From the NCBI RefSeq assembly GCF_021155775.2, contig NC_060235.2, positions 28,250,607 through 28,314,606 of the forward strand: DNA of 64,000 bases, given 5' to 3'. Within the stretch, counting starts at the first letter, position 1; every line of letters starts with the position of its first letter. Positions 34,679 to 45,552 of the stretch are shown in pieces. The stretch comes from Neodiprion pinetum. Lineage: Eukaryota; Arthropoda; Insecta; Hymenoptera; Diprionidae. The notes under the pieces are model-generated. The model was not told where the DNA came from and made no database searches. It worked only from the letters and a program-made list of their open reading frames with translations. Position numbers and translations under genes: made by a program.

Positions 34679-35778
34679 ATGGCTGAATCTGTGGAAGATG
34701 TTTTAGTCGAGCATGAAACAAAACTGGAACAACTTACGATAGCAACAACTTTGATACAAAGTGAGTATCAAAGGCACAATAACCAAATCAGTTGTGGAAA
34801 TTATTTTGTTCATTTCTTTAACGTCAATATGTTATTGTCTCCTTTTCAGACAAAAAAGTCATCGCCAGCGAATTGTCAGAGGTTCAAGAGTCGACTTTCT
34901 CCTTGCTCAGTGCGATCAGTTCCGCCAAATCAGATTTGAAGGAATTAAGGAAGAAAAATGAGGAGTTAGTGGTAAAAACTCGTGACTTAGAAAAATGCTT
35001 TGCTCTGATTAAATTACTAGTATTACTTGATGGACTGATTCATTTGACCTTTTATCCAACAGAACTTAGTTGAGAATTTGAAGAAGTTGAATAACCGCAT
35101 AAGCCACATGGAGAATAACATTCCACCCCAACTACTTTATGATTATGCAAATGTAGTCAAAGAAAGGGAATATATTAAGGTACAACCCAACATGCAGAGC
35201 ACTCACAGTCTTGAAATAGATTCATTAGAGGACGTCTTTGAAGAGACCAGTCGAAACAGTGTAAAAGATTGTAAAAAGACCCTTTTCAACGAGCCGGAAA
35301 TATTCCCACGACTGAAACCGATTTCTACGAAAGAGTTTGAACTTATACCAAAGTACATGATTGGCCGCCAGTCTCTCGACACCATCAACCGCTTCGTATC
35401 GACAATCAACGATGTGCTGAAAGCAAAGTATAGCCTGTTGGCTCTGGGTAAGAACGGTGCGAAGAAAAAAGGTGAATTAAACTTGTACATGCATTACAAG
35501 ATGCAGGAGAGTGTTGATACTGGAGAACGAGGTAATTAATGCTAGTTTTTTTTATGTTTCACTAGTTCATAATTAAACTTTATACTCCAAATCCCGAAGC
35601 TCTAATTAATGCTGTCATGCTTATAGTTTACTTCTTCACGGCGGAAGATTACCAAAACCATACCACGATGAAACTGGATAAAACCAAGCTGAATCTTTTA
35701 ACTGTTTTGCGCCACTGTAAACGATTGTGCAATCCCAAAGGTGCCAAGACTGCCCAATACACCGTCATAACAACATAG
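34679..35778 (+). CDS. SKA1: SKA1, spindle and kinetochore-associated protein 1
   Basis: Four exons, 34679-34760, 34850-34971, 35063-35531 and 35627-35778, give 274 aa (human SKA1 is 255). The N-terminal 100 residues are helical coiled coil, expected for assembly with SKA2 and SKA3. The C-terminal winged-helix microtubule-binding domain is recognised from 'IPKYMIGRQSLDTINRFVST', 'KAKYSLL', 'VYFFTAEDY' and 'LLTVLRHCKRL', in the order of the family domain. The SKA complex couples kinetochores to depolymerising microtubules in mitosis. All junctions are in phase with GT-AG ends; the second donor, GTAAAA, is weak. AATAAA at 35947-35952 is a likely 3' signal. Identification rests on the C-terminal domain. 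Confidence 0.88.
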
Positions 35779-36660
35779 AATAGCTGAAAAAAGTGAGATA
35801 TACCAAAAACTTTTAACTAGTACCACATGGTTAAAACATGGCATTATTTGAAAATCTCGGTTCTTTATGCGCTGGTGTGCATATCTGCATACGCAATATA
35901 TGTGATATTAATTTTTAACTATCGCAACTCTTATCAATATCTCAAAAATAAAATTGTCTGGGCTGAATAATACTCAGCATTCATGAAGTTTTTTCTTTTC
36001 TAATATAAAAAAGGAACCTGGTATGCTTCAACAAAAAATGTTATAATTCAATTTCAGTGTAACTGACCAACTTGACTGAATACTGTAAATCATTGATTGC
36101 ATAATTTAGGTAAAATTACTCGCGTGGTAAAGACATGTTTCATTTTTTCAGATGTTGACCTTGGAATATTTGAGTACGCCAAGTAAGGACCATGATGTCA
36201 TGGACAATTTGGATAGATAGATATACGATTTCTTCTAATGATCTAGAAAATACTGATATTGAATAGAGTATTGCTGCCAGAGAAGTACAGACTATGGACA
36301 GGCAGAGCCATTGATCTTACATATACGTAAATTCGAATTTCAGGTGATTGATAAAATTAGCACACAAAATAAACATCTACCTTAGCACAAAGGTCTGCAA
36401 TGTTTTTAGACTCTTTATATCTTGGAATATGAAGGAACAGATGATATTGCATCGTAGAATTGAATTAATTCTGCTAAAAATGTTTCAACCTTGATACTTG
36501 AGATTTTCAGCACAGATCCGCTACGTCACAATTTCGCCTGGCTTGGGCAGAGAAAATGATTTACTGCAACGACTTTTATACTCATTGTCAATGAATAAGA
36601 ATGAAATAGACTGTTACGTGAATTGCCTTAGTGTCGCTCTGATCTTATTAGAATGAACAT
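35779..36660. other. SKA1 3' UTR and intergenic DNA before the third Hsp70
   Basis: No coding exon was recognised. Homology to the Hsp70 palindrome arms begins around 36670. Confidence 0.5.
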
Positions 36661-36843
36661 ATCGTCGCGGCCCGATGGAAGTTTCGAGCATCGAACGTTC
36701 CACGCGCCGATGACAGCCTATAGATATCACGTGGCGCAGTGTAACGCCGTATCCATGACAACGAACGAGGCGAGCGTATCGGCAGCCTGGCATTTGCTAG
36801 AACGTTCGCGGCGACTCGGGAAATACTGGCGGGAGTATAAATA
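36661..36843 (+). promoter_or_regulatory. Heat-shock promoter of the third Hsp70
   Basis: It closely matches the promoters of the paired genes: GAAGTTTC 36678-36685, GAACGTTC 36693-36700, GAACGTTC 36800-36807 and TATAAATA 36836-36843. A few substitutions separate it from the pair, for example near the CACGTG between the elements. It lacks the extra heat-shock elements of the palindrome centre. Confidence 0.8.
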
Positions 36844-37006
36844 GGCGGCTACACGCAGAGCCCGGCAGTATTCAAACGCAAGCGAAACGAAACGCATCAA
36901 AGCGAAACACGCGACAGTTGAAAGCAAGTTATTAGAAGCAATCAAGAACGCGAAGTTGTTTGGTGAAAAGCATAACGGTATATACGCAGACGTAAAAGAA
37001 GCGAAG

Positions 37007-38932
37007 ATGCCAGCAATCGGAATTGATTTGGGAACGACGTACTCGTGCGTCGGAGTGTGGCAGCAGGGTAAAGTCGAGATCATCGCCAACGACCAAGGAA
37101 ACAGAACAACGCCGAGTTACGTGGCGTTCACGGACACGGAGCGGCTGATCGGAGACGCGGCCAAGAACCAAGTCGCGATGAACCCGAGCAACACGGTGTT
37201 CGACGCGAAGCGGTTGATCGGCCGGCGATTCGACGACCCCAAGATCCAGGCAGACATGAAGCACTGGCCGTTCCGCGTCGTCGAGGAAGGGGGCAAACCG
37301 AAGATCGCGGTCGAGTTCCGCGGCGAGACGAAACGGTTCAACCCGGAGGAGATCAGCTCGATGGTGCTGACGAAGATGAAGGAGACGGCCGAGGCGTACT
37401 TGGGCCAGTCGGTCAAGGACGCGGTGATCACCGTCCCGGCCTACTTCAACGACTCGCAGAGACAGGCGACAAAGGACGCCGGCGCCATAGCCGGCATCAA
37501 CGTTCTGAGGATCATCAACGAGCCGACGGCCGCGGCCCTCGCCTACGGCCTCGACAAGAACCTCAAGGGCGAGCGAAACGTCCTGATATTCGACCTCGGG
37601 GGCGGAACCTTCGACGTCTCGATCCTGTCGATAGACGAGGGTTCGTTGTTCGAGGTGAAAGCGACCGCCGGCGACACCCACCTCGGCGGCGAGGACTTCG
37701 ACTCGAGGCTGGTCGAGCACTTCGCGGCCGAGTTCGAGCGGAAGTACAAGAAGAACATGAGGATGAACCCGCGCGCGCTCCGCAGATTGCGTACAGCGGC
37801 CGAGCGGGCGAAGCGCACGCTCTCGTCGAGCACCGAAGCCAGCATCGAGATCGACGCCCTCTTCGACGGCATCGACTTCTACACGAAGGTGTCCCGGGCG
37901 CGTTTCGAGGAGCTCTGCGCCGACCTATTCCGCGGCACCCTCGCCCCGGTCGAGAAGGCGCTGGCCGACGCGAAGATGGACAAGCGGGCGATTCACGACA
38001 TAGTCCTCGTCGGGGGTTCGACGCGAATCCCGAAGATCCAATCGCTTCTGCAGAACTTCTTCTGCGGCAAACAGCTGAACCTCTCCATAAATCCCGACGA
38101 GGCGGTGGCCTACGGAGCCGCCGTTCAGGCGGCCATCCTCAGCGGGGATGGAAACGCCAGCTCCAGCCTCCAGGACGTGCTCCTCGTCGACGTGGCCCCG
38201 CTCTCTCTCGGCATCGAGACCGCCGGCGGCGTCATGACCAACATCATCGAGCGCAACGCTCGCATCCCTTGCAAACAGACGCAGACCTTTACCACCTACA
38301 CGGACAACCAGCCCGGGGTCTCGATCCAGGTGTTCGAGGGTGAGCGGGCGATGACCAAGGACAACAACTTGCTCGGGCGATTTGAGCTGAGCGGAATCGC
38401 CCCGGCACCTCGCGGCGTACCCAAGATCGAGGTGACCTTCGACCTCGACGCCAACGGGATCCTTCACGTGACCGCCAAAGACACGGCGAGCGGTCGCAGC
38501 AGCGACGTGAGAATCACAAACGACAAGGGTCGGCTGTCCCGCGAGGAAATCGACCGGATGCTCGCGGAGGCTGAGCGGTACAAGGAGCAGGACCACGAGC
38601 AACGCGAAAGGGTCGCCGCTCGAAACCAACTCGAGAGCTACCTGTTCAACGTCAAGCAGGCCTTGCAGGAGCACGGGGCGAAGCTCCCCCAGGAGGACAG
38701 GGATAAGGTAAGCGGACTCTGCGAGGAGACGCTCCGCTGGCTCGACAACAACACCCTCGCCGAGAAGGACGAGTACCAGCACAAGCTCGAGGCGCTTCAG
38801 AAACAATGCTCCGCGGTGATGGCCAAGCTTCACCAGAACAGCGCTGGACCTGCCGGCCCTCAAGACTGCGGTGCGCAGTTCAGGCAAGCCGGAGGACGGA
38901 ACTCGGGGCCGACCGTCGAGGAGGTCGACTAA
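37007..38932 (+). CDS. Hsp70: Heat-inducible cytosolic Hsp70, third dispersed copy
   Basis: An intronless gene of 641 aa with the three Hsp70 signatures and the EEVD end. It differs from the paired copies at one residue, Ala to Thr at position 432 ('TTYTDNQ', codon 38300-38302). Only a few synonymous changes were noticed. It lies about 20 kb from the pair, beyond Ras2-like, CCDC96-like and SKA1. Its 3' flank past 38960 has several substitutions and lacks a short block present in the pair, so homogenisation appears limited to the promoter, leader and coding region. AATAAA at 39189-39194 is the probable polyadenylation signal. The start is chosen as for the other copies. Confidence 0.97.
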   Translation: MPAIGIDLGTTYSCVGVWQQGKVEIIANDQGNRTTPSYVAFTDTERLIGDAAKNQVAMNPSNTVFDAKRLIGRRFDDPKIQADMKHWPFRVVEEGGKPKIAVEFRGETKRFNPEEISSMVLTKMKETAEAYLGQSVKDAVITVPAYFNDSQRQATKDAGAIAGINVLRIINEPTAAALAYGLDKNLKGERNVLIFDLGGGTFDVSILSIDEGSLFEVKATAGDTHLGGEDFDSRLVEHFAAEFERKYKKNMRMNPRALRRLRTAAERAKRTLSSSTEASIEIDALFDGIDFYTKVSRARFEELCADLFRGTLAPVEKALADAKMDKRAIHDIVLVGGSTRIPKIQSLLQNFFCGKQLNLSINPDEAVAYGAAVQAAILSGDGNASSSLQDVLLVDVAPLSLGIETAGGVMTNIIERNARIPCKQTQTFTTYTDNQPGVSIQVFEGERAMTKDNNLLGRFELSGIAPAPRGVPKIEVTFDLDANGILHVTAKDTASGRSSDVRITNDKGRLSREEIDRMLAEAERYKEQDHEQRERVAARNQLESYLFNVKQALQEHGAKLPQEDRDKVSGLCEETLRWLDNNTLAEKDEYQHKLEALQKQCSAVMAKLHQNSAGPAGPQDCGAQFRQAGGRNSGPTVEEVD

Positions 38933-39547
38933 ACACCTAAACTTTTATCGAGTCCCTTACGACTGTCGAATCTAAGTCATCTTTCATTTACTAATTTTTT
39001 CATTGTAACTGTACTGAATGTTCCTATGAGACTGATGTTTATGTTTTATACATTGTAATTATTTGTAAATAATATGACAACCATGATTTATACCTATGTC
39101 CATTTTAACAATAAGAATTTAAATTATATTAACTGATGTGACTGGCTCACAATCAGAATGAATGTCTACACGGATGTCAACTGAACCAAATAAAATGTAA
39201 TTGATTTTTTATAGAAATCTGCCTTGTTCACTATATGATATACCACCCAGTCTTATCTCTTTTCTATAGTTCATTATAATTGAAAGAGCGCAAACAGTTG
39301 TGTAATCCCACACGGTCCAATGCATTCTTAATTTGTTGTCCGTGCAGATTCCAGTTGCCCAATGATTCGGAAAAATGATTCACAGATCTCAAAATCAAGA
39401 AGATCAATCGGAATGGCCTTCAACAATTTTATTGCATGTCAATTGAATTACAATGTTGACGAATATAGAGCTATGTAAGTAAGTTATGTTTAATTCAGTA
39501 CACTACAAATCCAGAAAAAGTCTCATCTACTGTCATGTAAGGTCATC
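38933..39547. other. 3' flanks of the third Hsp70 and of COX8 copy 1 (convergent)
   Basis: The Hsp70 3' UTR runs to about 39220. A minus-strand AATAAA at 39428-39433 lies about 115 bp past the COX8 stop. No other gene was seen. Confidence 0.55.
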
Positions 39548-41097
39548 CTACTCATCATCGGCGTCTTGTGGATTATACTTTGGGATGTTCAAGGTTACCC
39601 ACGTCGGAATGATAGTGCAGCCGATGAAGATTATAATCCCATGAGTCACTTTTTCCTGCAACAAGGTCCAATTTTGTAATTATTTTATGGTAACCCAATG
39701 AGGGTAGCAGTGAGGTAGTCAACGAAGCACACGACGTATGTACATTATGCATACATAATTATGTTACATCCTACAGTTTACTTTGGTTCTGTAACCGACT
39801 ACTAGTCTGGTCAATTTAGACATTTCGAAACACAATAATTTCGACAGAGCTGAATTTTGGTAGAGACCTTGGGTTTACCATTATAAAGAAAAAGAAAAAA
39901 GTCGCCATCGATACCATGTGTGCTAAAAAAGTTATTCAAGGTCAAAGGTCAAAATTTTCGGTTTTTTCGATTTTTCTCGTTAACGGTTAATTTTATCAAA
40001 AAAATAGCTCAGACCATAATTGTAAATCATAAAATTATCCACAAAAATGGTTACTATTTTACATTTTTTGATAAAATTAACCGTCAACGATAAAAATCGA
40101 AAAAACCGAAAATTTTGACCTTTGACCTTGAATTACCTTTTTGGCACACATGGTATCGATGGGGACTTTTTTCTTTTTCTTCACAGTGGTAAGCACAAAG
40201 TCTCTACCGAAATTCAGCTCTGTCGGAATTATTGTGTTTCGATCACTATTTTTATGTCTAAATTGACCGGACTATACCGTCCCAGCGGTTTATCATCTGC
40301 ATTCATTGCACATTACTATGAACGAATATATTGAAAAAAATTAGGAAGATTTCAGAAGGTTCAGCGTCTAAATTTTTTTTTGAGTATTAACAAAACGGGG
40401 AATAATCTGGAATGCCGATTTTTCAATATTGCTAAATATATACTGAGATGTCTCATGCCTACCATTTGGATTAAAAATAGTTTGGCGTCTGAAACTGCAA
40501 AACTAGAGTGAATCCAATCATTTTCTACAGGTACATTGTGTATATTCCTAGACATTGAATTTTCTCTTGGTAGATTTCGTAGTTCTTGATCGTACAAAAT
40601 ATGAATATCCCAAAAAAAAAAGAAAAATCGTTAATGTTTTCACGTGAGCTCGGTATTCGAAATGTCGAAACAACATTGCTGTGCAGTCTTCTATTAACGC
40701 AACGTAGGCAGTTTATACCTGATAAGACTGATAAATTCGATAAAACTTGGACGCAATGATTAAACCTAAGCCGATTTCCATGTCGTTAATGAAGTGTTGA
40801 AGTGAACCGGTACCCAAATACATCCTCTATACGCAATATTCAAGAAAAGTTTCTCGTCACGGAATATTTTATTTTCGGAGAAAAATAAAGCGCAACTATT
40901 CAATCGAACGAGTTCTAATGTATTCCGTTTTCCCTGAATATATAAATAAAAGGTTGCAAACTTACCGGAAACGATATCCTCACTCGCGGTGGTCCAGAAA
41001 CTTGCCCTTGGTAGTGGGAGTTATTCCGTGCAGACGTCTTTGCAAGGGCGTCGACGGCGGATCTTAGGATCGGACGACTCGCAACGATAGCTAACAT
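39548..41097 (-). CDS. Cytochrome c oxidase subunit 8 (COX8), copy 1
   Basis: Two minus-strand exons, 40966-41097 and 39548-39655, give 79 aa. The N-terminal part looks like a mitochondrial presequence. The core 'VSGPPRVRISFP' ends exon 1, and exon 2 starts 'EKVTHGIIIF', followed by a hydrophobic single transmembrane segment 'GCTIIPTWVTLNI' and an acidic tail 'DADDE'. This is the layout of insect COX8, a small nuclear-encoded subunit of respiratory complex IV in the inner membrane. The start ATG is 41095-41097; the open frame continues upstream and an earlier ATG at 41215-41217 would give a longer, less presequence-like N-terminus. The 1.3 kb intron contains a fold-back element. It is a diverged tandem paralogue of the gene at 42048-43458, with the intron in the same place and phase. 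AATAAA lies at 39428-39433 on the minus strand. Confidence 0.88.
39803..40274. mobile_element. 472-bp fold-back MITE inside the COX8 copy 1 intron
   Basis: The ends are TAGTCTGGTCAATTTAGACA and, reverse-complemented, TAGTCCGGTCAATTTAGACA. The whole element is nearly palindromic: the left arm (about 39803-40010) matches the right arm (about 40060-40274), with a short central loop. A TA on both sides fits a Tc1/mariner-type target duplication. There is no transposase frame. A transcript would fold into a long hairpin of about 200 bp. Confidence 0.82.
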
Positions 41098-42047
41098 CTT
41101 TCCGAGTGAAAATTCCTCGACGGTGTGAGCCGATGCCCTATTAATCTTTATGTTAACACCTTGAAGAGGGGTCGGCTTCAAATCAACCAATGCCTGAGAC
41201 GGTTGATGAACAGACAAGCGTCTCGGCCTACCTGCACGTAAATCTACGTGGTCGCTATCACTGTTTTATATCGTAAAAGTGGGTAGATAAAGGCGTTAGT
41301 CTGATAACTGATTAGAAGAAAATACTTTTCAGTAATCGATTTGTGGTCGCCACATTGCGACGTGTTTAAAAGGAACGAAATTAGATATGTGAATTTTTCA
41401 CCATTTAGATTGCATTCATTATCACAACGCAACAAATGCACTCACTCCTGTGTTTTTGCAACTTTGAATTTTCGTTTTTACGACGTTGAAAATCGTGGAA
41501 GCAGGGCTAAAATAGTTTTTTATTTTTGGTTTACAAAACTAGAATTTCTCATGATTAGCGTTCAATTCATATCATAGTCATATGTTTGGATTCTAAATCA
41601 CTCATGAGCAATCACAACCAGAATTGGTTTATATAGTGACTAATGCACGACTTAATTGCGGAAAACCCTTCAGTGTTGTCTGTGTTTAAAAGAAAATGAT
41701 TTGCCTAAAATATGAAAATATTATTCATACAAATAATGTTCCCTGGAAAAGACTTTGGAGATGATCCCTATATCTTGATGGTGAGTATAGCTTCTTCAGT
41801 AGCATAATATGGAGTGAAGACTGCTTCTCGTTTATTATTCATGCTATTATCATTACACCTATTTTAATATAATGGTATAAGTCATTGAATAAGGAATGTT
41901 AATACAACATTTGTTTTATTTGCTTTTTTTTATGTTTTACGACACAGAGATTTTGCAGAATAGGTATATGTTGTACGTGACATCAATAATTTATTGAGTA
42001 AACTGACTGATCAGTGGCTAAGACCAGAATGGACTGTACACATAGAA
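41098..42047. other. Intergenic region between the two COX8 genes
   Basis: It contains the promoter side of copy 1 and the 3' UTR of copy 2, with a minus-strand AATAAA at 41990-41995. No other exon was recognised. Confidence 0.5.
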
Positions 42048-43458
42048 TTATTCTTCTGGTTCTGCGGCTCCTTTGTATTCCGAAATATGGCTCACAACCC
42101 ATATCGGGATTGCTGATGCACCGGCTGCGATGATAATACCATGTGCGACCTTTTCCTGAAACATGTTAATAATTCCATAGTACAGAAAACTAAAAATCAG
42201 CACTAAAGAAAATACATTATTATAATAATAATAATGATAACGTCGGTAACACGTTCTAATTACATGGTTTGTAGACAGTACACTCATCAATGCACCAATA
42301 AAAATGCACTTACAAATTTTTCACAGTCCTACCACATACAAATTGAAAAATTCAACACTCATTCAAAATAGCTAATAGGATTCTTAAAATTAATGAAATA
42401 TACAATTTTCTGTACATACGACTCAATTTATTTAAAAATTCTTAGAATTTGTAGCACATCACTTTAGAATTAGCCTTGTTAATCTGACAAATTTAATTTT
42501 CTTATACTTTCCAGTAGATTTGTAATCATTCAAGGCTGCTGTTTGTACACCCGTGTGTTGAATACGTGGGTTATTTCATTTGTGTAAGCCAGAAAAACAT
42601 GCACAGAATACTTGATTGTATGAAGTATGTAAAGTCATGTCTTAGAAAAAGAGCCCGAGCTTGGCATGGTATTTGCTAATAGGGTTTTAAAAAACTTGTT
42701 AATTTGAACTCTTAAAAATTAAAAACATTTCGAATTTGAAATTCTCAGTGAGAACTGTCAAACATCCAACAAGAATGAACTGGCTAATTTGCATCAATTT
42801 GTAAGTACAAATTCATCAGGTGATTTACTTGCTACAGTAGTAGGAAGTGTTTGAAAATGATTCGTTTCGAAATTGATAAAAATTACTTATTTCAGATACG
42901 TGCAAAAAATCTACGTGAGGTTCTTTTTAATTGGTGGACTCGAGCGTTAAGCATGACGCAATGTAGAGAGAAAGCTTGGTCAACAAAATTATTGCTACTT
43001 CAAATGAAAATTACAAGTTTTTCCATCGACAGGACACTTTTTCATAGTAACATCATAAAAGTAACGTAGTTATTCTTCGAAATTCAACTTAATTTAGGTT
43101 AGGTTCGCAATGCGCGTACTCGTAATCATTGCAGTCTTTCTGTAAAAATCACGTGACATTGGGGTAAAAAAATGTGACGTCGTCGCGTAACAATATAAGA
43201 GTGGAAAATGTTCTTCTTCTGGCATTTGTAACTTGGATTCCTTGGAAAAAAGACAAAAACTTGCCCACCGTCTGAAATGTTTCATTACATAATACGAAAG
43301 TGAGATGAAAAATTAGAGACGGTGAGATTAATGACGAAGAAAATACTCACTGGAAAAGAAATTCTGACTCGAGGTGGTCCACTTACGAGACCTCTTTGCT
43401 GTCCGGCTATACGACAGACTCGAGGTGCCACTTGGACGATATTTCGCAGAGGGAACAT
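42048..43458 (-). CDS. Cytochrome c oxidase subunit 8 (COX8), copy 2
   Basis: Two minus-strand exons, 43351-43458 and 42048-42155, give 71 aa. The start ATG at 43456-43458 begins 'MFPLRNIVQVAPRVCRIA', a basic, helical presequence without acidic residues. Exon 1 ends in the COX8 motif 'LVSGPPRVRISFP'. Exon 2 encodes 'EKVAHGIIIAAGASAIPIWV', the transmembrane segment, then 'SHISEYKG' and an acidic end 'EPEE'. The 'HISEYKG' ending matches the canonical insect subunit better than copy 1 does, so this is probably the housekeeping gene. The intron of 1.2 kb is in the same place and phase as in copy 1. AATAAA at 41990-41995 lies about 55 bp past the stop. Promoter and BTBD7 diverge from here. Confidence 0.92.
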
Positions 43459-45552
43459 TTTAGTTTTGAGGATACTTGCGACGAGCACTGCCTGCACACT
43501 CGCCGTATCACCGCTGAGCAAAACTTCTGCAAATATTCGCTAACGGGGTATCCGGAAGTCAGATTTCACGATGGGAGATGGATAGTCAGTTGAGGAATTG
43601 AAACAAATTTGTAATTAGCAGATCATTGATAGTAAATAGAAAATGGTTTCACATTATTCTATGGAACATAAGAAAACGTGTTTTAGGTAGAGAGAAAGAA
43701 TCGCCAACATTTTGCAAAGTTCAATAAATTATACTGATTTGATTAACGACTTGTCAGCTATACGCAGAATCTTTGAGATCGCGTAGATTTATCGAAAATT
43801 AAACAATCGTTGAGCGTATAAATTGGTCTTATAACAACCAAAGAATTTTGGACGGATTTAAGACGATTTTTCATTGAATTTTCAAAACAATATTGTGGCT
43901 AAGAGATTGACGTTGTCGGGCATCCGGGGTGCATCTCAAATGTAAACATGGCTGCCGCTGTGTTGTCTGATGGGTGTTTGTGTGTTGATTGACGAGTGAT
44001 GTTATGCTGAGCGCATAATTAGTAATAAAAAAAAATATGTGCACAATAGACCCAGGTAATAAGATCCACAGTAAGATCATTTTCCTCGCGGCAGATTTAA
44101 CCTCGTGGATGGAAAATCATAGCGTTGGACACAGTGATACGTGCGTTGTTGCGAAATGCAAATTATGTACAACTTTTCGGAGCATCCCAATCTAGGCCGA
44201 CTTCAATCGAGCGATAAAATAAAGTGTTTCCAAGTGACAACTTGAAATATGATAATGATCATTCCGTAATACCAAGTGATTGCAGATTCGTACAAGGTGC
44301 TAAACAGCTGGGTTGCTAGGTGGTTCAGCTGACTAGTGATTGACCTATAAACCCCTCTCAGAGAAAAAAAAAGGGTCAATGAAAAATAGTCCCGATTCCA
44401 CAATGCTAACTATATTCATTATTCACTGTAATTAAAACACTTGTTAACGTGTTTATCCTAGACTTTAGCTGACTTTATTGTAGTTCTTTTTTTTTTTTTG
44501 TGCACCAATATTTGTTTATATCATCATCTATCATTTCTCTCTCAGCTATTCATCATGAAAATACGTAATTTGTTCATTGAATGTTGTAAAAGTTTTAAAG
44601 TCTTCTGCAAACTATTTTTCATGATATTGTGAACTTATCGCAACTACAGATATGATTCGGTGACTTAATCAGCTGTCCCTTGAATATATTTTTCTCTAGA
44701 AGCTTTTGGTTCATGAATTAAGCAATTGATTTCGGAAATTATTCAAAGTATTAGGAAAGTTATGTAACAACTGTTAAAATTTGCAGACTCAGCTTACTTT
44801 TTTAAAGTTTACTTAAATTGAATAGTGACGCAATTGTAACTATCGGTACAACAAACTATTTCATAAATAGAAACCTAAAATCATTAACTTTTCATCAGTT
44901 GTCATTATAAATCAATCATTGTGGATCGGTTTAGTTACATTGTTATACCATCTTGTAAATTCTTAGTATTCTGAGTACATTTATTATATTTCAATCCATT
45001 CTGTTAATATATGTAAATTGATGTAAAGGTAAACCTTATACTGGATCTTGTCATTTATTTTCATAAATTATAGCAACTTAGGATTTTTCACGTGTTCATG
45101 GAATATCCCGATACATTTAGAGACACTGACTTTTCTCCATGTATTTTTTGTAAGAAACGAAAAGTGTATTTGATTAGCTGCAGGTATCTAAACTGATTAA
45201 ATTGATAATCAAGTGCTTTGATTTGTAGAAACATTTTTCTCACTAGAATAATGATATATTTTTTTGCATAAAAAAAAACTTTAAGATATGAATTACTAGA
45301 TGATTCGGTTCAAGCAAAATATCCCCCTTTTCTTCTATTTAAATGGAATGATAACACAATTATTTCAATCTTGTTTATGTTGTGACATTATTTAATTTTT
45401 ACAGGCTGGTGTCTGGGCGAGCGATGAACATACTCCGGATCCTGATCCCGTGTGCGTTGCAGCGAGGTGGAGAGAGCGAAGGGCAAGGCGGGGGTGGAGG
45501 TTGTTGGTTGACAGGAGGTAGGAGAGGGGATGATTCTTGCATGACCCAGAGG
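43459..45552. other. Upstream region of COX8 copy 2 and 5' region of BTBD7
   Basis: No coding exon was recognised. A short TTAGGTTAGG tract lies near 43094. A TTTTTACAG acceptor at 45396-45404 suggests that the first coding exon of BTBD7 begins at 45405 and is preceded by an untranslated exon; a possible donor (GTAATAAG) is near 44057. Confidence 0.45.
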
